From Kryptolebias marmoratus (taxonomy: Eukaryota > Chordata > Actinopteri > Cyprinodontiformes > Rivulidae): DNA of 64,000 nt. The stretch lies in assembly GCF_001649575.2 (NCBI RefSeq), contig NC_051449.1:13454374-13518373 (forward strand), given 5' to 3'. The translations under genes were made by a program, and so were the position numbers. Positions within the stretch are counted from its first letter, which is position 1, and each line of letters begins with the position of its first letter. Below are positions 22,501-30,499 of the stretch, in pieces. The notes below the pieces were generated by a model. The model ran no database searches and was not told where the DNA came from. It saw only the letters and a program-made list of their open reading frames with translations.

Positions 22501-24604
22501 TTGAGCTAAAATATGACTGTCTGAATGTTTGGGTATAGACTGTCTGCATTCTGGGGGATTTGAAAGAAAAAACTAAGTCCTACAGCGGTGAGAGACACAC
22601 TGTGTGAAAGAAGACAAGAATCCCTACGCTGTGATGTATAATTTGTATACAAACCAAATGTGAAAACTACCCCTGCTCTGTCACATACTGAAATCTGTGA
22701 AAAGCAGAAACAATTAGTTAAAGTACTTCCAACACAAAAAAGGACAATAAAACCTGTCTTTTATATACATAAAAGCCTTATTTGGAATAACGCACAAAGT
22801 GGAATCAAATCCCACACAGACACTTCCATTTGCATTCAGATAGGATGGCTTTCAGAGTCTGAACCACCCCCCACCACCACTCCGGCCCCAGGGGCGTCTC
22901 TGTGAGCTGCAGACGCTCCTGTTAGCTCTCCACAAATCACACGTAATCACAGAAATCACAAAAACAGAGGAAGAACGACTGTCAGAGAAAACCAGCGAGC
23001 TGCGCCGATGGAGGACAAGAGTTAGTCTAAGATGTTGTATCTACCAGCAGACGCTGAGACAGTCTGCATGACAAGCTGCAGCATTGAAGCAGAAAAATAG
23101 ACTAAAAGGATAAAAACAAAACAGGCAGTGTTGTAAAAAGTAAGGTTAGGACCCATCTGTTCCTTTGCTCACAATAATAATAACTGGCCTGTAAACAAAC
23201 AGGAGTCCAGCACAAAATAACCAACATACTGTAAAATAATAACTAAACATCAATATGATATTTAAAAGACACAAATAATCTTTCTTTACAAACATTTCTT
23301 TAACACAAAAACTGTTTAAAGTGTGAACATTTTGCAAATATTTCAACTATGTGCTGTTCATTCCAGCGCTGGGTAAACTATGCTGATGTCCAGGAAGTTA
23401 GAGAGATATTTTTAGCACAAAAATGTTTTTATTTTCTTACAAAATTTCAGTTTTTCTTCTGCTATTTTAACAACAGTTTTTGTCCAACAGCAGCGTCTCT
23501 CTCCATGTTTACATACCAGAAAAGCTACAGCTCTATTGAGTGTGTTTTGGGATTTTTTTTTTAAATAGCTCATTATTGTTCTTTGTAGCAATGCTTTCCT
23601 CTAGCTGTTTCTTTTTAGCACTTTTTTCTTTCTTTTTTCAAGTTTTTCAGATATGTTGCTACCAACGAATGAAGACGTACTGAGTTGTTTTTTTTCTCAC
23701 TTTTAATATTTTGTATTCTGAGTTATATTTTAAAATCCTTTGTTTTACATTTGTTTATATTACAAACTGTATTCTCCATTCCTCCCATGTTTTTGTACTT
23801 TGTTGTGTGCAGGCGTGCAGTGATAAATTTAATACAAACTTGAAAGATAAATGATTGTTTCTATTTTCACCTTTTGTCCTCAGACAAAAACAGACAAAAA
23901 AACTCATTTAATGTGGAGAAATGATGCTATCTGGTAAAGCAATGATTAAATTTTACACATAAGAGAGGCAGGTTGAATGAAGAACGCTGCTGACCACTGT
24001 CATGCATGCAGATTGCAGTAAAAGTCATTAAAGACAGGAACTTATTTCCACTGCAGGCAATCGGGAGGCTGCATGAAGAAACCCAAACCTGACAAAATAA
24101 AAATCTGAAACCTGCAACTTTGAGAGCTTTTGTTTCACTATCATGAATTTCAAACACAGCTGAGTTAGAACAGATGTTTGACTAAACATGAATAAATGGC
24201 TTTGGAGGGCCTCCAGCTCAGACAACCTGAGCTTGTCTGCACTCATCACAGCATTTATATATTAATACAGACACATTTTTTTAACTGTGTGTGTGGAAAT
24301 ATTGATGTGTGAACTGATTAATTAATCTGATCCAGTTGCTTTGCCGTCATTGCAACACGAAGCACCTTGAACCCATTCGTCCTCACCTTTGTTTATCACA
24401 CACAACATGCGAACACCAGCTGTGACGGCAGTTATTTCTATTCGTCTGAACCTGCTTATGATGTTCTGCAGGCTCGGATGGAGGGAGGAACTACACTGCA
24501 CAGGGAGAAGACTCACCTGACCCTGAAGAGAGCAGCTGCAGCAGCAGCAGCAGCGTGAGAGCAGAAAGGACCTGCCTCCCAGCTGCACTCGGACTTAGCG
24601 CCAT
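781..24604 (-). CDS. ncan: Neurocan-like lectican proteoglycan, 15 coding exons, 3' end outside the window
   Basis: Secreted hyaluronan-binding chondroitin sulfate proteoglycan of neural extracellular matrix. Visible order: signal peptide, Ig V domain, two Link modules, acidic linker, Ser/Thr-rich central region, two EGF modules, start of a C-type lectin domain. The coding exons are 24517-24604, 21419-21616, 20022-20204, 19382-19556, 17576-17703, 16103-16387, 15421-15558, 15206-15289, 14975-15132, 14725-14881, 9960-11243, 5070-5186, 3386-3499, 1106-1157 and 781-887. All use GT-AG borders and compatible phases, giving 3,268 nt without a stop. Two EGF modules argue against brevican, which has one. 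EGF2 ending in CLCLPSYGG, then CEKDIEGC and FIN in the lectin domain fit neurocan better than versican or aggrecan. The central region is much shorter than in versican or aggrecan. The remaining lectin, CCP and 3' UTR exons lie left of position 1. Assignment to ncan rather than another teleost lectican paralogue is by motif only. Confidence 0.85.
1106..1157 (-). CDS. ncan: ncan coding exon 14: start of C-type lectin domain
   Basis: A 52-nt micro-exon joins EGF2 (G plus AT gives Asp) and reads [16 protein letters not shown], ending with two bases of an Arg codon. It contains the extra N-terminal cysteine pair of long-form C-type lectin domains and the GW.KF.GHCY signature. The acceptor is TACTCAG and the donor GTATGA. 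In mammalian lecticans this is the first third of a single 159-nt exon; here it is separate. Confidence 0.9.
1502..1541. repeat. (CA)n microsatellite
   Basis: An uninterrupted AC/CA run of about 40 bp inside the intron between the EGF2 exon and the lectin exons. Confidence 0.97.
2050..2545 (+). mobile_element. Decayed Tc1-like transposon fragment
   Basis: Nucleotide landmarks of fish Tc1 transposase genes occur in order on the plus strand: a TGAAAGCTAAACACAGC region, then GGTGGTGGAAGGCTGATGAT, TTGGGCTTGTTTTACA, and CACCTTGCAGTCATTGAGTC. The reading frame is broken by many stops and indels and no terminal repeats are evident. It lies in an ncan intron, antisense to the gene. Family membership is from remembered sequence pattern, not a search. 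Confidence 0.65.
3386..3499 (-). CDS. ncan: ncan coding exon 13: calcium-binding EGF module 2
   Basis: The exon is 114 nt, the canonical size of a lectican EGF exon. It reads [20 protein letters not shown], then [18 protein letters not shown], with six cysteines and the DVDDC calcium-binding signature. The acceptor is TCCGCAG and the donor GTGAGG. Confidence 0.95.
3500..5069. other. ncan intron between EGF1 and EGF2 exons
   Basis: A 1.57-kb intron with a poly-A stretch near 4141-4159. I see no coding or regulatory element with good support. Confidence 0.7.
5070..5186 (-). CDS. ncan: ncan coding exon 12: EGF module 1
   Basis: The 117-nt phase 1-1 exon reads [20 protein letters not shown], then [19 protein letters not shown], with all six EGF cysteines. 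It follows the central region directly (G plus CC forms the junction Ala). The acceptor is CATTTAG and the donor GTGGGT. CLHGG and [10 protein letters not shown] closely match neurocan EGF1. Confidence 0.93.
5513..5526. promoter_or_regulatory. RFX X-box-like palindrome
   Basis: GTTGTCATGGCAAC differs by one base from the perfect X-box GTTGCCATGGCAAC bound by RFX factors. It lies in a GC-richer stretch of the intron between the central exon and EGF1. The match is visible, but occupancy is only inference. Confidence 0.4.
6600..6870. repeat. Degenerate tandem repeat of AGCTAAAAGTAGCAAAA-like unit
   Basis: Imperfect units of AAAGCTAA, AGTAGCAAAA and AACAGTAG are repeated for about 270 bp. The pattern is the reverse complement of the stretch at about 235-480. 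Confidence 0.6.
8425..8940 (+). mobile_element. Retroelement-like interspersed repeat (LTR- or non-LTR-end-like), unassigned
   Basis: A pyrimidine-rich block with CACACCTGTCCCTTG, then TTTAAAGCCTG, a run of short Gs/Cs and TTAAAAATAAATTAG, followed by TCTGCATTTTGGGTCC. In fish genomes this order (promoter-like TTTAAA, poly-A signal, TTTGGGTCC end) is typical of retroelement ends. I see no protein-coding part. A related-looking block was inserted at 45.44-45.79 kb. Confidence 0.4.
9960..11243 (-). CDS. ncan: ncan coding exon 11: Ser/Thr-rich central (mucin and chondroitin sulfate) region
   Basis: A single 1,284-nt phase 1-1 exon encodes 428 residues, starting [20 protein letters not shown]. 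It has a Ser/Thr-rich N-terminal part, then a highly charged Arg/Gly/Glu/Lys block with Ser-Gly sites ([19 protein letters not shown] is a good glycosaminoglycan-site context), a Thr run, a repeated Ser-Thr-Ser-Ala/Pro tract, Ser-Pro-rich repeats and several N-glycosylation sequons (NSS, NIS, NDS, NTS). It ends ATTLSPT before donor GTGAGC. The acceptor GCAAAG is acceptable. This is the position and composition of the lectican central exon, much shorter than in mammalian neurocan. Confidence 0.88.
11244..14724. other. ncan intron between coding exons 10 and 11
   Basis: A 3.5-kb intron. It includes a copy of the palindrome-ended dispersed repeat at 13.44-13.85 kb. Nothing else in it is supported as an exon. 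Confidence 0.7.
13440..13853 (-). repeat. Dispersed palindrome-ended repeat, copy 1
   Basis: Matches the family described at 30.5-31.4 kb: GCATTCCTTCAAGAAATGC beside TAGGCCTTTA at the right end, AGTTTTAGAC-type sequence, GAGAGTCATTCACAACACAT, and a CAAGATGGCCGCCACAGCC block. No open frame. Confidence 0.75.
14725..14881 (-). CDS. ncan: ncan coding exon 10: linker with WKPWNYL motif
   Basis: The 157-nt exon (phase 0 in, phase 1 out) encodes [20 protein letters not shown], then an acidic run ([14 protein letters not shown]) and SPASPG. The acceptor TTGCTTTAG and donor GTAAAT are good. WKPWNYLVG repeats the WKPWSYLTG of coding exon 7, pointing to internal exon duplication in this linker. Confidence 0.82.
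14975..15132 (-). CDS. ncan: ncan coding exon 9: linker exon
   Basis: The 158-nt exon (phase 1 in, phase 0 out) encodes [20 protein letters not shown], then [20 protein letters not shown] and a Pro-rich end with AEKK. The preceding intron is only 73 nt and its acceptor (TCTGAAG at 15133) has a poor pyrimidine tract. An alternative acceptor 6 nt downstream keeps the same frame. The donor GTTGGT is weak, but the phase 0 junction with the next exon works. Confidence 0.7.
15206..15289 (-). CDS. ncan: ncan coding exon 8: short acidic linker
   Basis: The 84-nt phase 1-1 exon encodes 28 residues: [20 protein letters not shown], three more Glu and SPHGV. The acceptor is CCTGCAG and the donor GTAAGT, both strong. 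An acidic stretch near Ser-Gly-like sites could favour glycosaminoglycan attachment, although no strict Ser-Gly is present. Confidence 0.75.
15421..15558 (-). CDS. ncan: ncan coding exon 7: linker with WKPWSYL motif
   Basis: The 138-nt phase 1-1 exon between clear acceptor (CCTTAG) and donor (GTTTTAC) encodes 46 residues including [17 protein letters not shown] and then a Thr-rich tail with TTQQTTTLT. The frame continues without a stop from Link module 2. The Trp motif recurs in coding exon 10. The function of this segment is unknown. Confidence 0.82.
16007..16069. repeat. Perfect 24-bp inverted repeat with 15-nt spacer
   Basis: Positions 16007-16030 and 16046-16069 are exact reverse complements (arms contain CAACTGGACTTCT and its complement). 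The spacer is 16031-16045. It lies in the ncan intron just 3' of the Link module 2 exon, so a stable stem would form in the pre-mRNA close to that 5' splice site. Confidence 0.95.
16103..16387 (-). CDS. ncan: ncan coding exon 6: Link module 2
   Basis: The 285-nt phase 1-1 exon encodes a whole Link module: [20 protein letters not shown], the cysteine in [45 protein letters not shown] and DAYCYR. All four Link cysteines are present. Two N-glycosylation sequons (NTT) precede the last strand. The acceptor is CCTCCAG and the donor GTATCA. A strong 24-bp inverted repeat begins 33 nt beyond the donor. Confidence 0.94.
16748..16990. repeat. Minisatellite with CCTGGTACTTACAGGG-like unit
   Basis: About eight imperfect units carrying (C)TGGTACTTA(C)AGGGCA and related GTACAT/GGTACT permutations occur in tandem, at roughly 25-30 bp spacing. 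Open frames through it (both phases on the plus strand) simply translate the repeat. Confidence 0.85.
17545..17575. repeat. TG/CA microsatellite abutting the Link1 splice donor
   Basis: On the transcribed (minus) strand the donor GT at 17575 is followed directly by ACACAC repeats with one CCACA interruption. CA-rich intronic runs are known hnRNP L targets, so an effect on exon 17576-17703 is possible. Confidence 0.9.
17576..17703 (-). CDS. ncan: ncan coding exon 5: Link module 1, second part
   Basis: The exon is 128 nt, the canonical size, and reads [12 protein letters not shown] through [10 protein letters not shown] to [12 protein letters not shown], supplying the third and fourth Link cysteines. 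CA/CCACA repeat DNA begins immediately after the donor GTAC. The donor lacks the usual GTRAG consensus, but exon length, phase and protein match all support it. Confidence 0.93.
17704..19381. other. ncan intron splitting Link module 1
   Basis: A 1.68-kb intron at the conserved phase 2 position within Link module 1. Apart from short TA and AAAT runs near 17750 and 17855 it looks unique, with no supported feature. Confidence 0.7.
19382..19556 (-). CDS. ncan: ncan coding exon 4: Link module 1, first part
   Basis: The exon is exactly 175 nt, the canonical size of this lectican exon, and reads [20 protein letters not shown], then the first two Link cysteines (RAC, SSC) and ends GWLNDQTVR with phase 2. 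It forms the hyaluronan-binding fold together with the next exon. The acceptor is preceded by a TG repeat rather than a normal pyrimidine tract. Confidence 0.93.
19557..20021. other. ncan intron between Ig and Link1
   Basis: A 465-bp AT-rich intron. The acceptor side (transcribed strand) carries a TG run of about 10 bp before TAG. Confidence 0.75.
20022..20204 (-). CDS. ncan: ncan coding exon 3: C-terminal half of Ig V domain
   Basis: The 183-nt phase 1-1 exon reads [14 protein letters not shown], then an LPGYSAS strand and the diagnostic DDSGTYRC containing the second Ig cysteine, ending PLVVSG. The acceptor is TGCCAAAG and the donor GTAAGT. The motif order matches the second half of the lectican Ig fold, including an N-glycosylation sequon NAT. 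Confidence 0.9.
20205..21418. other. ncan intron inside the Ig domain
   Basis: A 1,214-bp intron that interrupts the Ig V domain between SAK and GDVIKVN. It contains a copy of the palindrome-family repeat (20693-21005), lacking its palindromic tip. Confidence 0.8.
20693..21005 (-). repeat. Dispersed palindrome-ended repeat, copy 2 (tip missing)
   Basis: Shares TGTTTGTTAGCAAAATATCT, GGATGTGCATCTACAAC, TATTGAGCTAAACTTTGG and AAAACTCTGTCATGCAA with the other copies. It ends before the palindrome. Confidence 0.65.
21419..21616 (-). CDS. ncan: ncan coding exon 2: N-terminal half of Ig V domain
   Basis: The 198-nt phase 1-1 exon reads [20 protein letters not shown] and continues through KVVLPC (first Ig cysteine) and LLWTHS (core tryptophan), ending SAK. 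The acceptor is CTGCAG and the donor GTGAAA. In lecticans this domain binds the Link modules and hyaluronan and link protein. Here it stops half way and continues in the next exon after a 1,214-bp intron, whereas mammalian lecticans carry the whole domain in one exon. The joined length, 198+183 = 381 nt, is what a single Ig exon would have. Confidence 0.88.
21617..24516. other. ncan intron between signal-peptide and Ig exons
   Basis: A 2.9-kb AT-rich intron with a (TAAA)n run near 22215. I see no further exon and no transposon I can name. Confidence 0.65.
24517..24604 (-). CDS. ncan: ncan coding exon 1: start codon and signal peptide
   Basis: ATG at 24604-24602 opens a 29-residue segment beginning MALSPSAAG, with one Arg and then a Leu-rich hydrophobic core made largely of a CTG run, ending SSGS. 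This is a typical secretory signal peptide. The first base of the next codon is in this exon, and the donor GTGAGT follows at 24516. The start is chosen because it is the ATG just before the hydrophobic core and lies close behind an acceptor (CTCAG/CAG, exon start 24614 or 24611), leaving only 7-10 nt of 5' UTR here, as expected if exon 1 is non-coding. Cleavage is probably near GSA/SS, across the junction with the Ig exon. Confidence 0.85.
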
Positions 24605-24710
24605 CCTCCACCTGCTGAGAGACGAGAGAGGAAACAGACAGGATGAGACAAGGCTGGGAGCAACAGAGAGACAAGAAGAGATCATCCTTTCTCTTCATAA
24701 GATGTTAGCT

Positions 24711-24772
24711 TAAAACTCTGGTATAAACGTCGGCGGGCAATATGCATTCCTTCAAGGAATGCTAGGCCTTTT
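24711..24772 (-). repeat. Dispersed palindrome-ended repeat, tip fragment
   Basis: Only the terminal part is present: AAAACTCTGG, CGGCGGGCAATAT, the perfect palindromic GCATTCCTTCAAGGAATGC and TAGGCCTTT. Confidence 0.8.
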
Positions 24773-25184
24773 ATAAATTTAATGTATTCAACAAAAGTGC
24801 TGTATATTTACAGAAGTTCAGCTCATCGTAAAATAACTTTTCCTCACATTTTAAGGGATTTTCTCACAACCATTCTTACAGCCCACACATTACTACAAGC
24901 TCTCAATCAATAAAATAATTACTGTTGTACCTCCAAAACACTCTGAACACTGACGAGCCGGTGTCTGGTAAGTGCAGAGCCATTTTCTTTAATTGGATGA
25001 AAGATACTGCATCATAAAAAGACATCAATGAAGTTTGTACTCGGTGGTTTACAGGCAGTGAACTAAAACACAACATTATGTCTGTGTGGGGCTGTAAAAT
25101 GTTGACATCCAGTCAAACACACTTTTGATCTCCTCCTAAAGATGGAAGGGTTCAGTGTTGGATAGGCTGGGGTTTCTTTTTTAG

Positions 25185-25546
25185 ATTTTAAAGAAACTAT
25201 CAGGAAGTAATTACTGGATGTACATCTACATCTAACTAAATTTTCAAGCCAACCCAATTCAAGATGACTGCCACAGCCGACAGACCTTACAAAATAAAAA
25301 AAAAGGTTATAACTCAGTCAGGTTTACAGATATGGAGTTAAAACTTGATGTGATAGTAGCTGAGAGTCATTCAAAACACATACTCTGATTGGACATCTCT
25401 AAATACTGAGTGAGATCGCACATAATGTTATGTTCAAAGTTAGTCCAAAACAGTTGTTACACCCTCCATTTTTAGTTTCAAACTCTGGCATGAAAGGTGG
25501 TGGGTGACATGCCGTCCTTCGGGGAATGCTAGGCCTCTAATTCAGA
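25185..25546 (-). repeat. Dispersed palindrome-ended repeat, copy 3
   Basis: Contains AATTACTGGATGTACATCTA, AATTCAAGATGACTGCCACA, GAGAGTCATTCAAAACACAT and a mutated palindrome beside GAATGCTAGGCCT. Same orientation as copies 1 and 2. Confidence 0.75.
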
Positions 25547-25688
25547 AATGTCTTTGTCTGCTTTATTGTGTTCACCTGACTTTCTTACTCAAAAGTTACC
25601 AAAAAGACTGGCTAACTTTTACTGTACTGCAGTGAAAAGTAACGCTGCTGCATGCCGGCTGCGCGACATGAAGAAAAATAAAAAATAA

Positions 25689-25880
25689 AAAATTCTACCA
25701 CACATCAAAAAGGAGCTGCTGACTTTGCCAGAGGACTTGGCTCGATGCCTGAAGCGTTCCAGTTCAGTGGAGAGACGCCTGAGACAGGGCCTGTTTCAAG
25801 CGGAGATGAAAAAAAGAGCGTGTGGACCGAAGAAAACAAGTCTGTTTTATTGTGCTGATCTCAAAAACGGAAGCAGGTAA
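25689..25880 (+). other. Unexplained open stretch of 63 codons with splice-donor-like end
   Basis: On the plus strand, from just after a TAA at 25686 to a TAA at 25878, the frame reads ILPHIKKELLTLPEDLARCL, then KRSSSVERRLRQ and ends LFYCADLKNGSR. It has no ATG near its start and normal-looking codon use, unlike the AT-rich flanks. The last codon overlaps a possible donor AAGCAG/GTAACA. It could be an exon, a retrocopy remnant or chance. I do not recognise the protein. It lies in ncan intron 1, antisense. Confidence 0.3.
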
Positions 25881-26694
25881 CACAAACAAATACAAATTAT
25901 TATTTCTCTTGGAGATACTTTTACCTTTTTGACTGCTCAGGTAGAGCTAGAGGAACTTCCAGTAGTTAAAGCAGAAATTTGTGTCTGAAATGCAGTTACA
26001 TAAACTAAATAATTCATTCAAGAAGGGCCTTTTTGCTTTCACCAAGGTAACAGCAGCTAATGCCAACAGCATCCCTCTTGGATGGAAAGAAGATTATGCA
26101 ACAGCAGCTCAACGCTTTTTAAATTACAAGAATAATGGTGGCTCTCTTTCCTAACCATGTGAACACTCAGTAAAGCCTTCAAGCTCTGTGGAACCGGAGT
26201 GTGTGAGTCAAAGAGAAGCAATCCTCTGCCAAACCATACAGTCATTAAATAACAGTTTGTTGTTGAGGTTAAAAGTGGGCAGCCTCATAGAGATGGAGAT
26301 TCTGGTGTGCTTAAGGCACAGCCATGCCACAAACTTTGGGGAATTCCATTTCTAAAGGTGGGTCAGGACCCTGTGATGGGCTGTGACAGATTGGGGTCGA
26401 ACCATTGGACTCTTTGCTTGCAGAGAACCTGCACCATTGGTTGATCTGATTGGCTGGCTGACAAGTGATTTCTAAAGAGGTTCATAACACCAAGGGGTTT
26501 ACCCCAGTGTGCCAGCAGGGAGGCATTAAAGTTCTGGATCTGCAATCCTGGGACCCACCAGCAACTATCCACACCCATTGCATACAGAGTTTCGCTTACA
26601 GACATCTCCATGGACAATCAATGGACAACAGTCATAAAAAGAAAAGAAAATTAAAAATCAACTAATGAAAATCAGTCAATAAATCAAGCAATTC

Positions 26695-27470
26695 CTGTCT
26701 TTCTCAATGAGACTTCTGCACCTGTCCACACATAATTTGGTCCACTCCATCTGTGTGTTTTGGGTCATTATCTTGTTGGAGGACCCATAACCTACAACTG
26801 AGACCAAGCTTTCAGATTCAAGATACCCAAAGCAGCCACCTGCATGTTTCACTGTAGGTACGCTGATTTTTTTCTGTTTGTTTAATTGTTGTGAACATAG
26901 AGCTGATGGGAACTGTTGCCAAAAAGCTCCAGCTTTTTCCTCATCTGTCCAAAGGACATTATTTCAGAAACTTTGTGGCTTGTCAATATGATTTTGGCAA
27001 ATTTTTGTCTTGCTCTTTTATGATTTGGTGTCCTCCTCAGTCCACTTTTGTTCAAAAAGCAACTGATGGTGTGATCCGACACTGATGACCCTCGGCCTTT
27101 GAGTTCACATCTCATCTTTTTTGAAGCTGTTTTGGGGTCTTTGGTTCCCGTTCATATTATCCGTCTCTGCAATTTATCATAAATTTTCCTCTTGCAGCCA
27201 CATTCAGGGAGATTGTCTCCAGTCCTGTGGACCTTAAACCTCTGAATAATCTGAGCAGCTGTAGTCAGAGGAGATAGTTTTATATATTATGTTTATCATT
27301 ATTTGTGTTTCTAAGCTCCTGAGACAACTCTCTCCTCAGCTTTCTGTGCTCCATGTTCAGTGTGTTACACACCATGATAGGAAACAGTACTGGGATTAGT
27401 TTTCGTCCTTTAAATCAGCAGACTGACTGATTACAAGACTGAAGACACCTGAGATGCTGATTACAGGACA
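26695..27470 (-). pseudogene. Decayed Tc1-like transposase in ncan intron 1
   Basis: Read on the minus strand, an N-terminal part begins MEHRKLRRELSQELRN near 27350. It is followed by a KVHRTGDN-like segment, RTPNHKRARQKFAK, a KKLELFGNSSHQLYVH block and, after several stops, LQQDNDPKHT near 26790. The order and DNDPKHT motif identify a Tc1/mariner-type transposase. Multiple stops and frameshifts make it non-functional. Terminal inverted repeats were not identified. Confidence 0.8.
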
Positions 27471-30400
27471 CATCTTTAACATGTCTCTATGGTCAAATTA
27501 TCATCACCATTGTTTTTGTCAAGGTCAGTTTCATTAGTTGTTTTTTTAAATAATTCTGTTGAACCAAAATTCAAAAGCAATGTCTGATTTCCATTAGTTG
27601 GGGTTTAAGTCATTTTTTCTTATTATTAATTTTGTCAGTTTCTAGTTATCTCAGTGACCACTGTGGGTTTTTCTTCTTATAGAAAGGGTACAAACAAATT
27701 TATCTCCATCTGTGTTACACACAACTCTGTATGCTCATCGACAGCAGCCATTCAAAGTTTTACCGGAGGGGATTTACGGCATGCAGCGCGCTGGTCATGC
27801 AACCACACCAGCAGCATACTAACCAGCACCGTCTTTTGTTCCGGACGAGACATCAGATGTTGTGAACGCCTCCCTCTAAACGGCCCCCGTTCAACCCAGT
27901 TGTGTCTCAAAGAAAAAAGAACCAGAAATCTCTAAAATGCTTCAGTGGACTTCAATGCAGATGTCCATCTGACACATTTTCCCGATGTTGCCTGAATGGG
28001 GATGCATTCTTGGCTCATTGTGAAAGCGAGCAAACAGAGAGACAGAGATGTAAAAGGAGCTAACGGACGAGGCTGGCAGACCTACATTTTGCTTGGGCAC
28101 TAAGCTGTCACTTTGTTAAAACCAACTGGCCTCATGGTCATCGTGATGCAGGAACGATGGGCCCCGCGGCCCACATCTTCCTCATGACTGCAGGTGGAGG
28201 GAAAAACGAGGGAACAGAAGTTATCCTGTCAGCTACCGATGAGTACAGGATAATTCATTACTGTGATCACAACATAATACACATGTAAGAGTGATCAGAG
28301 TTAATATGAAGAAGCCAAGTTACAACATGTTGATTTAGGATGAACTCAAACACATATGGTCTGCTGTAACAGTAAAACAGCAGCTGTAAAGTCCAAGAAA
28401 ACACACACACACATAAAAAACATACCCATTATAGCTCAAAGCAACCACAGGAAAAATCAGTTTCTGATTGTTGGCTCTTTTTATCCTACGCAAAAGTATT
28501 TTTATGTTTGAGTTCAGGCTGCTTTATCTGTCCGGCTCAAGCTTAACTATAAAATTAAGTTGATATATGAGGTGTGTGTAACATTTTTTCAGTCTGGCCA
28601 GCCTGAATAAAACAGTGTGTCCTTTGTCTTAATATTTTCATATTTGCATTCCTGGAAATAATGTACTTCAGCAGCAGTTCATTAGTTTAAAGTCTAACAA
28701 AATCATCTTCACAACCAGGCCAGCCCACATGTTTTAGAAGTTAGAAGTTTGGAGACATAAAAGTTAAATTGTCCCGATTTATTTTGTAAAATCCAAGCCA
28801 ACCTTGCAGAACCAAACCTAATTTCCTCCCAAAGTCTCTTCAGAGTCATTGGGTGCACAAAATGTAAGAACATAAACACGTGTGCCTCGAGCCACCAGAC
28901 AGTTTCATCTGGACTTTTTTTTTTTTGTCATGTAAACTCAAATTTACAGACGCAGAATTTCTTTGCACAACATGATGGATGATGCTGCTTTTCCTTGTTT
29001 GACTGAGTGGGAGGCTTACCATTCTGATTAAATATACTTCTGTCTATTAGAGTTAAAATGTTTTCTTTAAAGCATTTCTTTTAGTTTGTAGAAACCTCTG
29101 TGTGTAACAGGAGGCTTCATGCTCTTACAGAAGTTTAATAAATATAAAGTGGTGAGTTCATTAGGCTGTGCGTTTCACACAGAAGTATTTATTTGTCAAA
29201 GATGTAAAATAAATGTGCTAACTTTACAGGACATATCTGCAGATCTTACACAGTTAACATAAACACAAGGTTTGAGTAAACTGACGGTCTTATTTTCAGC
29301 ATATTCATTAAAAAGACACATTTTATAATAAAAAGGAAACAAACTTTCTTAATCTTTTGCAGCTCAGCAATTTAATTAAAACATAAAGAAAATAAATTTC
29401 ATTAAGAGCACAATTTTCTAGTTTTATCATAATTGCATTTTGACGTTTTCTGTGCAAATATTTAGACAGTCAACACACCAATTAGATGTAGGCTATGATT
29501 CTAATTGTGTTGCTATTTTTCATATTTATGAAGTAATCTTTAATAACTGATAAACTTTTTTTTTTACTGCAGATAATATGACTTGTCGCTGCTTTAATGT
29601 AAACACTGAAACTGTTTCATTATCAGGTCACAAAGGAACCTGCAGAAAATAAGAAGCTATTTTAAAGTGATTTGTTGCAAACCGAGTGGCGAGAGGTCCA
29701 CTAGATATGAGCTGCTCATGAAAACATACAGCAAAGAAAACGAGCACTTAAATGTTGACATGGTGAAATAAAACATTTTCTTGTCTTGTGCGATCCTATT
29801 AGTTCATTTTGACCCACCAAAAATGAGAAAATGAAACTTTAAAACACCCAAATTTTATTTTAGAGCTTTTTGTTTTTAGGCTAAAGAGAGTTTCAGCTCC
29901 TGCTGCCTTTAGGAGTTAAAGTTGTGATTTTGACAGGAAGTTTAAAAAGAAAAAGAAAAAAGAATATGACAAGAAAAACAGCTTGAATCAAACAAAAAAA
30001 AGCCTACTGAAAAACAGACAAAAAGACAGAAACAGAACAAGTCTTAGCGGGGGGGGGGGTTCGTCTGGTACTTCCTCTCATTTCCTTCTTTAATCATATC
30101 TCACAAAACTATTACCTGAAGAGAGCAGCAGCGTGAACAGCAGAATAACAGCTCCAGATAAGTGACAGACAAAGTGGTGAGGGGAGGAAGATGAAGGAGG
30201 ATGACTCAAAGGAAGGTCATCTTATCAACATTTTTAAAATAATAACTCTGCCATGATGAAAGCTCTTCAGAAAGGCTGCAGCACCAGCTCTCTACATCTC
30301 CTTAATTTGCTTTTTAGTATTAAAGAAAAAAAGACTGCAGGTGTTGAATTTGTGGCTGAAATTTGAGATTTATTATTGCTGCTCATATCAAAACAAGGAC

Positions 30401-30499
30401 ACAGAAAAAAAATCCTTATGTATCAGTCAGTGAGTAAATAGCACAAAAGAATCAGAGAACCACAACTACAGGAGAGTGTTGCTAAAGAAACGAAAGACG

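Noticed and set aside
781..24604. Brevican or versican identity for the lectican
   Set aside because: Brevican has only one EGF module, and versican has a much longer central region and different EGF2/lectin motifs. Neurocan fits best, though a search would be decisive.
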